Shown here piece after piece: positions 22,992 to 29,056 of a stretch of 33,190 nt of DNA. The position numbers and the translations under genes were made by a program. Positions within the stretch are counted from its first letter, which is position 1. Each line of letters opens with the position of its first letter. This DNA comes from Candidatus Kaiserbacteria bacterium (GTDB taxonomy: Bacteria > Patescibacteriota > Minisyncoccia > Phycocordibacterales > UBA2100), in assembly GCA_016217925.1 (NCBI GenBank), contig JACRFK010000009.1:1-33190 (forward strand), written 5' to 3'. The notes under the pieces were generated by a model, which saw only the letters and a program-made list of their open reading frames with translations, was not told the origin of the DNA and did not search any database.

Positions 22992-23914
22992 ACCGCAGGG
23001 TTTCCGCGAGACACGCGTCTCGGCCTGCTGGCCGAGCTGCTCCTCTCGCCGCCGACGCGGCTGCGAGGGGCCTCGCGAAAACCCCACGGTCGCATAGCTC
23101 TGTGGGGGAAGTGGAGAAGATAAAGACTTTCCGTTCGGTGGTGTGGAGGTATTGGGAGGAAAACGGGCGGCATGACCTGCCGTGGCGAAAGACCAAAGAC
23201 CCGTACCGTATTCTCGTTTCCGAAATGATGTTGCAGCAGACGCAGGTGCCGCGAGTCATCGAAAAGTACAAGGAATTTTTGAAAAGATTTCCAACCGTCC
23301 ACGCACTCGCCAGAGCGTCACTTGCTGACGTGTTAAAAGTCTGGAGCGGACTTGGCTACAACAGGCGAGGGAAATATCTGCACGACGCGGCGAAGGCGTT
23401 CGTTCGAGACCATAAGCGGCCGTACTTATCTGATGCGGTCGTCCTAGATAAGTACAAGGGGATTGGGCCGTACACGACATCTGCTGTACGCGTGTTCGCA
23501 TATAACGAGCCCGACATCCTCATCGAAACCAACATCCGCGCCGCATATATCTGCCATTTCTTTTCGGATATTCCTATAATTCTCGACCGCGAGATATTAG
23601 AATATGCAGAAAGGGCGGCAAAGGGGCAAGATCCGAGGAAATGGCACTGGGCGCTTATGGATTACGGTGCACACCTCAAACGAAGTGGCGTCCGCAACAA
23701 CAGCCGCAGCGCGCACTACACGAAGCAATCAAAATTTGAAGGCAGTCTGCGCCAAGTTCGCGGAGCGATACTCCGTTTACTCTATAAAGGATCATCGAAC
23801 CTAACATCAAGGCCGGGCCTTGATGTTTCGAAGGCGAGCATAGATAAGGCTTTGGCGGGACTCGCGCGCGACGGGCTTATCATGAAGGAAAAAGGGAAGT
23901 GGCGAATTGCATAA
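22988..23914 (+). CDS. mutY: MutY-like A/G-specific adenine glycosylase lacking the Fe-S site, with a family C N-terminus
   Basis: 308 residues. The HhH-GPD core begins near residue 45: LPWR, SEMMLQQTQVPRV with E79, LGYNRRGKYL, helix-hairpin-helix YKGIGPYTTSAV, and IETNIRAAY where E180 stands at the place of the usual catalytic aspartate. The C-terminal cysteine cluster of MutY/Nth is absent (RSAHYTKQSKFEGS follows instead) and there is no NUDIX-like domain; a winged-helix-like end replaces it. Residues 2-34 are encoded by the family C element. Coupled to the HAD gene by ATGA. Confidence 0.85.
   Translation: MNRRVSARHASRPAGRAAPLAADAAARGLAKTPRSHSSVGEVEKIKTFRSVVWRYWEENGRHDLPWRKTKDPYRILVSEMMLQQTQVPRVIEKYKEFLKRFPTVHALARASLADVLKVWSGLGYNRRGKYLHDAAKAFVRDHKRPYLSDAVVLDKYKGIGPYTTSAVRVFAYNEPDILIETNIRAAYICHFFSDIPIILDREILEYAERAAKGQDPRKWHWALMDYGAHLKRSGVRNNSRSAHYTKQSKFEGSLRQVRGAILRLLYKGSSNLTSRPGLDVSKASIDKALAGLARDGLIMKEKGKWRIA
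22991..23090 (+). repeat. Family C palindromic coding element at the mutY start
   Basis: Arms ACCGCAGGGTTTCCGCGAG (22992-23010) and CTCGCGAAAACCCCACGGT (23072-23090) pair at all but a few positions. Inside are two perfect hairpins, CTCGGCC/GGCCGAG (23019-23036) and GCCGC/GCGGC (23048-23061). It begins directly after ATG 22988 and is open in the mutY frame. Confidence 0.85.
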
Positions 23915-23948
23915 AAAGACAGGCGGCAAGACGACACTTGCCGTCCTG
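23910..23948 (-). terminator. Terminator of the 82-aa gene
   Basis: CAGGCGGCAAG (23920-23930) pairs with CTTGCCG-T-CCTG (23937-23948); on the minus strand the stem is followed by TCTTTTTAT. Confidence 0.8.
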
Positions 23949-23973
23949 CCGCATATGAGAATGTCTGATCTCG

Positions 23974-24222
23974 CTATTTCGCGTCGGCGAGAACAGTGTC
24001 GGCCTCTTCGCGCGAACTGAAGTAGCCGTTCGGTGTGGCGTGTTCGTGCCAAAATCCGTCGCTGTGCAAATAAAGCGTGCGGGGCTCTTCCTCCCGCGGC
24101 ATCAGCGCTGAGCACGTAACGAAGAATTTCGACCAGAGGGGATCACCCCTCTTGAAGACTTTCTTTCCGCTGTGAATGGTCGCTTTGGCAGTGAATTTCA
24201 ATGCTTGGCTCGGCCATGGCAT
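23974..24222 (-). CDS. Small orphan protein, 82 aa
   Basis: 82 residues, soluble, family not recognised. Features: basic beta-like N-terminal half (KFTAKATIHSGKKVFKRGD), a DGFWHEHATPNGYFSS stretch with two histidines, and a final acidic helix. Start ATG 24222 has GGGAG 7 nt upstream. It has a full unit of its own: TTGACC-17-TATAGT promoter overlapping the RNase J stop, a leader of about 50 nt with a CCTTT/AAAGG hairpin, and a strong terminator. Confidence 0.65.
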   Translation of the reverse strand: MPWPSQALKFTAKATIHSGKKVFKRGDPLWSKFFVTCSALMPREEEPRTLYLHSDGFWHEHATPNGYFSSREEADTVLADAK

Positions 24223-24278
24223 CTTGAAGCTCCCAGGAAAGACTCGTCGCCTTTAAGGGAAAGGCTTACCCGACCGCG

Positions 24279-24307
24279 ACTATACGACCGTAGTTAGACC
24301 AGGTCAA
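24279..24307 (-). promoter_or_regulatory. Promoter of the 82-aa gene
   Basis: Minus strand TTGACC (24307-24302), 17 bp, TATAGT (24284-24279). Confidence 0.75.
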
Positions 24308-26241
24308 ATGCTGACGATTACGGGAATCACTATTGGTCTTTTCATCGTTCTCTGGAGGAGGAATTGGGAGACCGCGTCGGCTAGGTCTTCTCTTGCCGCG
24401 TCGAGGTCGGCTGCTCTAGGATTGCGCAAGCTTGTTTCGACACTCTTGCGGATGATAAGGCGCGTCTGGTCCATGAGCTCTTTGTTGTCGCGCAGATAGA
24501 CGAATCCGCGCGAGATGATGTCGGGGGATTTGTGGAGTTTGCCAGTGCGGCGGTCTACGGTCGCGACGACGACACAGAATCCTTCCTGCCCGAGCGCTTT
24601 TCTGTCGCGCATCAAGACGTCGGAGAGTTCCGAGACCGTCGTGCCTTCGACGACGCGCAGTTCCGCAGGAGCTTTGAGTGCATGCTTCGTTATCTTCTCA
24701 CCATTCTTGATATCAACGAGTGTGCTGTTGTCGGGGATGCAGATGTTTTCCGGCTTGACCCCCATTTCGACAGCGAGGTCGGCGTGTACGCGGAGCATGT
24801 AATGGTAGCCGTGGACGGGAATGAAGAATTTCGGCTTTATCTGCGTGTGTATCCATGCCGCTTCTTCGCGGTTGCCGTGGCCCGATGCGTGCACATCGCT
24901 CGCATGATAGGTGATGATGTGCGCTCCCTGTCGCGAGAGGTTGTCTTTCAATTTTTGCACTGCGCGCTCATTACCCGGAATGACCGACGAAGAGAGGACG
25001 ACGGTGTCGGACACATCGAGGCGGATGTATTTGTGCGACTTGTTGCCGATGCGAGCGAGTGACGCGAATTCGTCGCCTTGTGCGCCGGTCGCAAGAATGA
25101 TGAGCCGCTCCTTGGGGTACTGTTCCATATTCTCGACGGCGATGACGGTATCGTCTTTGTATTTAATGAGGCCTATCTCACGGGCTATCTCGATATTCGT
25201 GCGCATCGAACGGCCATCGATGACTATTTTCTTGCCGTACTCTTCGGCGAAATGCACAACGCGGATGAGGCGCTCCAAGTGCGATGCAAACATCGCGATG
25301 ATGAGCCGCCCCTTCGAATCTTTGATGATCTTTTCAAGTGTGCGGTATACATTCGATTCGGGAATCGAGAAACCTGGCTGCCAAACGTTGGTGGAGTCCA
25401 TAAGGAGCGCGAGCACTTTGCGGTGTTTGAAGATACCGAACTCGCGCTTTTCCTCATCCGACGGTTCGCCGTCTTGGTGATTTAGCTTGATGTCGCCCGT
25501 AAAGACCACGTCACCCCACGGCGTCTCGATGATAATACCCATCGAGTCGGGGACGGTGTGCGTGACACCGAAGAAGCGTATTGTTGCAGCCCCCAGCTTG
25601 ATGACCTCGTCTTTCTCCACTTCGCGGATATTGACGGGCGAGGTCTGCGTAAATTCCTCCTGGCGCTTTTTTATCATCATGCCCGTGAGCTTGCGAGTGT
25701 AGATGGTGGGATTGCCGATGCGGTCGATGATGTAGGGGATGCCGCCGATGTGGTCGAGGTGACCGTGCGAGATAAGGAGTCCGCGGATCTTGTCGCGACG
25801 CTCTTCCAGGTAGCCAGTATTCGGCAATATGTAATCGACACCCGGCGTGTCTCCCTCGGAGAACGCGAATCCGCAGTCGAGGATGAAAATGTCGTCGCCC
25901 ACCTCGACGGCGGTCATGTTGCGTCCGATCTCTTCGACCCCGCCCAAGGGAATTATGCGCACGGTATCCGGCGGCGGCGGCGGAATGGGCGCACTCGCCT
26001 GCTTTCGCTGCGAGGGGGCCTGATGCTCGACGCGTGTTTTACCGCGTCGCGGAGGATGATTGGATCGGCCGAAGTGCCTCGCCGGTCGGCCTGTCCGTGT
26101 GCCCGGTCTACCTGCGGGGCGTGAGGGGGTTCGTGTGCCGGGGCGAGCCGAGTGTTGGCGGGAGGGGCCTGGAGAGCGTCGCGGCCCCGGAGCTGTGCCT
26201 CCGGAGTGTCCGGATTCGTTGGATGCTGACTGTGGTTCCAT
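24304..26241 (-). CDS. rnj: Ribonuclease J with a long basic N-terminal tail
   Basis: 645 residues. Metallo-beta-lactamase/beta-CASP ribonuclease with 5'-3' exo and endo activity in mRNA decay and rRNA processing. Residues 1 to about 92 are disordered and rich in Pro, Arg, Gly and Ser. The core starts at VRIIPLGGVEEIGRNM; metal motif SHGHLDHIGG near 158-167, TGDIKLNHQ, FASHLERL, ASDVHASGHGNREEA and FIPVHGYH follow in normal order, and the C-terminal domain is present. The tail may bind RNA or partners. No Shine-Dalgarno is seen at ATG 26241; a distant CATTAT could serve as -10. Confidence 0.95.
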   Translation of the reverse strand: MEPQSASNESGHSGGTAPGPRRSPGPSRQHSARPGTRTPSRPAGRPGTRTGRPARHFGRSNHPPRRGKTRVEHQAPSQRKQASAPIPPPPPDTVRIIPLGGVEEIGRNMTAVEVGDDIFILDCGFAFSEGDTPGVDYILPNTGYLEERRDKIRGLLISHGHLDHIGGIPYIIDRIGNPTIYTRKLTGMMIKKRQEEFTQTSPVNIREVEKDEVIKLGAATIRFFGVTHTVPDSMGIIIETPWGDVVFTGDIKLNHQDGEPSDEEKREFGIFKHRKVLALLMDSTNVWQPGFSIPESNVYRTLEKIIKDSKGRLIIAMFASHLERLIRVVHFAEEYGKKIVIDGRSMRTNIEIAREIGLIKYKDDTVIAVENMEQYPKERLIILATGAQGDEFASLARIGNKSHKYIRLDVSDTVVLSSSVIPGNERAVQKLKDNLSRQGAHIITYHASDVHASGHGNREEAAWIHTQIKPKFFIPVHGYHYMLRVHADLAVEMGVKPENICIPDNSTLVDIKNGEKITKHALKAPAELRVVEGTTVSELSDVLMRDRKALGQEGFCVVVATVDRRTGKLHKSPDIISRGFVYLRDNKELMDQTRLIIRKSVETSLRNPRAADLDAAREDLADAVSQFLLQRTMKRPIVIPVIVSI

Positions 26242-26269
26242 GTTAGTTTTTCTTAACGAGTGATAATGA

Positions 26270-26322
26270 GTTTAGAAAATCTTACACCCGCCCAAATTTC
26301 TCCTTGGGAAATTTAGGCGGGT
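26270..26322 (-). terminator. Terminator after the substrate-binding protein
   Basis: ACCCGCCCAAATTT (26286-26299) pairs with AAATTTAGGCGGGT (26309-26322), one mismatch; on the minus strand GTAAGATTTTCT follows. Confidence 0.8.
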
Positions 26323-26362
26323 TAAGAATATGTAATTCGCTTTGCTCATAACATCTTCTAAA

Positions 26363-28261
26363 TTAGTCGCGTGAAAAAATGCTCCACACCTCCTCCGTGT
26401 CCGTATACCATTGATATACGTTCAAGAACCTCTCTGACGGCGTGGTAAGCGCGCCGAGCTCGACTCCGTGAAGCGTAGGAGGGATAACATAGATAAAGTC
26501 CGGAGCGTACAGAAATACCGCGGGGTCGTCTTTTGCGATAGTACTCGCGAATTGAGTATAGAGCTTTTCGCGCTCTTTCCGGTCGGTCGTCGTCCGCGCC
26601 TGAGTGAGCAGCGAATCAGCGCGGAGATTCGTATAGAGTGCGAGGTTGAGCCCAGGATCGTTGCGCTGGGAAGAGTGCCAGAACGCGAAGAGGTCTGCGG
26701 TGCGTCCAACGACCTCACCAAAAAGTATCGCGTCGTACTGCCGCGGGCGAATGACGCTCACGTTCAATTCCGAAAGCGGATACACCTGTATGGTCACCGC
26801 GATTCCGGCAGCACGCCATGCTGCGGCAAGGGCGTTGACCGTCGCGACCAACTCAGGCTCATCGGCGGTCGCTATCGCAAAAGATAGTGTCAGTTTTCCG
26901 CCGGAGGCCGATCCTCCTCCGGAGGACTTCTTATTCCATGCCCCAGCTTTCTCATCGAACGTCCAGCCGCCACGCGCAAGGATGGAGCGCGCAGCATCGG
27001 TAGCCGTCCCAGACGGCGTACTCGTTGCGTTCGCACCACCCACTTTTCTTTCAAAAAGGCCCGGCGTGGCCGGTATCGTTGTGCCGATGACGCCCGGCGG
27101 AATGGGTCCGTCGAGGACTGCGCCGTATCCTCCGAGAACTGTGTCCACGATGTCTTGTTTGTCGATCGCCGCTTCGAGTGCCGCGCGCACGGACGCGTCA
27201 GCAAGGACCGGTGCCTGGCTTTGATTGAAAAAGACACCAAAGACACGCGGCAGTGCGACGTGGGCGAAATTGAGGTCGGACCGTTTGAGGGCGGTAAGGT
27301 CCGATGGCGTTATGCCGGCGATCGCATCGATCTGGCCCGCATCGAATGCTGCTAGAAGTGTCTCTTGGTTCGGGTAAAAGATAAAGGTAATGCGGTTGAG
27401 ATACGCTTTACCGAGCGTAAATTTCGAAAACGGTACGAGCTGGTAGCGAGTTGCCGAACCGGTGTCGTCTGTAGACACACTCTCAATACGGTATGGCCCA
27501 CTGCCTATCGGATGCGTATTGGCAGGACTAAATGGGAATTCTTCCGCGGATACGTTTTGCCAAACGTGTTTTGGCAAGATACCGAGCGTGGTGTTCTCGA
27601 TGAAAGGTGCATATGCGTGTGTGAGCTTAAATACGATCGTGCGCGGGTCAGGAGAGGACACCTGGACCCCTTCCCAGTCGGCACGGCGAGGGCTCTTGAT
27701 ATCCGGATTTTGCGCAGCCGCGATAGTGAACAACACATCGTCTGCCGTGACCGGCGTGCCGTCGTGGAAGACGGCATTCTGCCGCAACGTGAACGTATAT
27801 GTGGTGCCGTCTTCGGAGATCGTGTAGCTCTCCGCGAGATCCGGGACGATCCCGTTGGGGAGCGCACGTGTGAGGCCGGAGTATACGAGCTCTGTGAGGT
27901 CTTCGTCGGGTTGCGAGAGGGTGAGTATGGGGTTGATAAATCGCGCCGGACCCACCTCTCCTTCGAAAAGCTCTCCGCCGGCCGAGGGTATAGAGACGGA
28001 GACCGCAGAATTCAATCCGGCGAGGAGCGCGAGAGTAGAGAATCCGAGGATGACCGTAAGCCCGTAGAGGATGAGTCGCTCACTCGGAGTGAGCGCCCGA
28101 AGAAGGTCTTCAAGCAATGAAACCCGCCAGATAGAGCGCTCTTTGATGAGTGTCTTTTTCACATCTTGAGTTTTGTCGGAATAGGAGGCGGGGTCGAGAT
28201 TCACCCCGTTGGAAATAGGGCGCGGGTCTTTGTCGGGGGAGAGGTCGGAACTATTGTTCAT
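26363..28261 (-). CDS. Membrane-anchored family 5 extracellular solute-binding protein with family A and B inserts
   Basis: 632 residues from ATG 28261. A cytoplasmic tail (1-60) precedes one membrane helix (about 62-85), then a DppA/OppA-like periplasmic-type fold: GLTRALPNGIVPDLAESY, FTLRQNAVFHDGTPVTADDV, HPIGSGPYRIESV, LNRITFIFYPNQETLLAAF and a C-terminal LYTQFASTIAKDDPAVFLY. No permease or ATPase lies nearby. Two mobile-looking pieces are present: ISNGV at 16-20 from the family B element, and SSGGGSASGGK at 446-456 from family A, placed where relatives have a short loop before the KLTLSF strand. The start could lie further upstream (ATG 28339), reading through the element. Confidence 0.85.
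   Translation of the reverse strand: MNNSSDLSPDKDPRPISNGVNLDPASYSDKTQDVKKTLIKERSIWRVSLLEDLLRALTPSERLILYGLTVILGFSTLALLAGLNSAVSVSIPSAGGELFEGEVGPARFINPILTLSQPDEDLTELVYSGLTRALPNGIVPDLAESYTISEDGTTYTFTLRQNAVFHDGTPVTADDVLFTIAAAQNPDIKSPRRADWEGVQVSSPDPRTIVFKLTHAYAPFIENTTLGILPKHVWQNVSAEEFPFSPANTHPIGSGPYRIESVSTDDTGSATRYQLVPFSKFTLGKAYLNRITFIFYPNQETLLAAFDAGQIDAIAGITPSDLTALKRSDLNFAHVALPRVFGVFFNQSQAPVLADASVRAALEAAIDKQDIVDTVLGGYGAVLDGPIPPGVIGTTIPATPGLFERKVGGANATSTPSGTATDAARSILARGGWTFDEKAGAWNKKSSGGGSASGGKLTLSFAIATADEPELVATVNALAAAWRAAGIAVTIQVYPLSELNVSVIRPRQYDAILFGEVVGRTADLFAFWHSSQRNDPGLNLALYTNLRADSLLTQARTTTDRKEREKLYTQFASTIAKDDPAVFLYAPDFIYVIPPTLHGVELGALTTPSERFLNVYQWYTDTEEVWSIFSRD
26894..26926 (-). repeat. Family A palindromic coding element, copy 4 (in the substrate-binding protein)
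   Basis: 33 nt in frame on the minus strand, SSGGGSASGGK, the same peptide as in the HD protein although several codons differ (GGA for GGC, TCG for TCC). Confidence 0.9.
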
Positions 28262-28319
28262 ATCTATATCTGACTCATGGAGTACTTTCTTCTGGAAGCC
28301 CGCGATTTCTAACGGGGTC
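28202..28319 (-). repeat. Family B inverted-repeat element, copy 3 (118 nt)
   Basis: Arms ACCCCGTTGGAAAT (plus 28203-28216) and ATTTCTAACGGGGT (28305-28318), 14 bp with one G-T pair, extended by CGCGGG/CCCGCG. It begins directly after ATG 28322 and ends where the substrate-binding protein continues as NLDPAS. Confidence 0.88.
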
Positions 28320-28322
28320 CAT
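28275..28322 (-). CDS. Mini-ORF of the family B element, 15 aa
   Basis: ATG 28322 reads MDPVRNRGLPEESTP and stops at 28275-28277, 13 nt before the ATG at 28261. It lies 21 nt after the secG stop, so it could receive ribosomes from secG. Confidence 0.45.
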   Translation of the reverse strand: MDPVRNRGLPEESTP

Positions 28323-28343
28323 AGCGAACATGCGCGCAAGCGC

Positions 28344-28577
28344 CTAGCTGATGATTAAATTGACGAGTGCCGAGAGTGCGAAGAGGATACCGAGGATGAT
28401 AGTAACATAGAAAAGCGTCCTCTCCAAACCGCGACGTGTGTGGAAACCCGATGAGAAGTTATCCGCACCGAATGCGCCACCAAGCGATGCCCCCGTGCGC
28501 TGCAAAAGTATAGCAGCGATGAGAAGACCCGAGAGGCCTATCTGTATAAAAGGCAACACTGCTTGGAGCCAAACCAT
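28344..28577 (-). CDS. secG: Preprotein translocase subunit SecG
   Basis: 77 residues. Two membrane helices (about 6-26 and 54-75) separated by the conserved LLQRTGASLGGAFGADNFSSGFHTRRGLERTLFY region, the hallmark of SecG, an accessory subunit of the SecYEG channel. ATG 28577 gives the usual short N-terminus; the frame is open further upstream but that part is not SecG-like. Leader of about 34 nt from a TTGACA promoter. Upstream of and probably co-transcribed with the substrate-binding protein. Confidence 0.9.
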   Translation of the reverse strand: MVWLQAVLPFIQIGLSGLLIAAILLQRTGASLGGAFGADNFSSGFHTRRGLERTLFYVTIILGILFALSALVNLIIS

Positions 28578-28617
28578 CCGCGCAAGATTAACATGGCCGC
28601 GCGGAGGAATCAAATCA

Positions 28618-28645
28618 ATTGTACCACTTCCTTTGGTACTGTCAA
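28618..28645 (-). promoter_or_regulatory. secG promoter with an inverted repeat in the spacer
   Basis: Minus strand TTGACA (28645-28640), 16 bp, TACAAT (28623-28618). GTACC/GGTAC arms (28621-28625 and 28635-28639) flank the spacer, a possible operator. Confidence 0.65.
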
Positions 28646-28684
28646 GTTGACCTAAAGGCGCGTTTTCATTTACATTAGTGCCGA

Positions 28685-28700
28685 TGCAGCGTATGCTGCA
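28685..28700 (+). promoter_or_regulatory. Palindrome upstream of groES
   Basis: TGCAGC-GTAT-GCTGCA, perfect 6-4-6, about 23 bp before the groES -10 box. It is not a CIRCE element. Candidate operator. Confidence 0.35.
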
Positions 28701-28722
28701 CTTCCAAACAATTATCAAACTC

Positions 28723-28728
28723 TATATC
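28723..28728 (+). promoter_or_regulatory. -10 box of groES-groEL
   Basis: TATATC ends 8 nt before ATG 28737; four of six consensus matches. Confidence 0.45.
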
Positions 28729-28736
28729 TTTTCGAT

Positions 28737-29054
28737 ATGAAAAAAGAATCAAAGGAATCAAAAGTAAACATGCAGCTTCTCGGCGACCGGGTACTGGTGC
28801 GCCCCGAAGAGGCGATGAAAAAAACAGCTTCAGGCATCCTCATTCCGGACGCCGCCAAACAAGAAAAGGCAACGCGCGGAGTAGTACTCGCCGTCGGTCC
28901 CGGCAGAATGAACGACGACGGAAAGGTTTTACCGATGGCCCTGAAAGTCGGGCAAAAAGTATATTTCAACCCCGGTTGGGAGAGCGAAATTGAAGTGGAC
29001 GACGAGAAGCTTCACCTTATTCACGAGAGCGATGTTAAGGCAATCATTAAATAG
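28737..29054 (+). CDS. groES: Co-chaperonin GroES
   Basis: 105 residues; heptameric lid of the GroEL chamber. Core from MQLLGDRVLVRPEEA with the mobile loop KKTASGILIPDAAKQEKATRG, GVVLAVGPGRMNDDGK, VGQKVYFNPGWESEIEVDDEKLHLIHESDV. It carries an extra Lys/Glu/Ser-rich 11-residue N-terminus compared with standard GroES; a start at the internal ATG 28770 would remove it. Stop is 2 nt before groEL, so they form an operon. Confidence 0.96.
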   Translation: MKKESKESKVNMQLLGDRVLVRPEEAMKKTASGILIPDAAKQEKATRGVVLAVGPGRMNDDGKVLPMALKVGQKVYFNPGWESEIEVDDEKLHLIHESDVKAIIK

Positions 29055-29056
29055 AT

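Noticed and set aside
26034-26263. Small plus-strand frames opposite the RNase J N-terminal tail
   Set aside because: They mirror the low-complexity, G/C-rich tail and have no start signal.
6650-26926. Family A inserts as synthetic GGGS-type linkers (engineered or vector sequence)
   Set aside because: Four copies differ in codons and in peptide, are palindromic in DNA, and sit in housekeeping genes of a natural-looking chromosome.
28646-28736. CIRCE heat-shock operator before groES
   Set aside because: No TTAGCACTC-N9-GAGTGCTAA; only an unrelated 6-4-6 palindrome is present.
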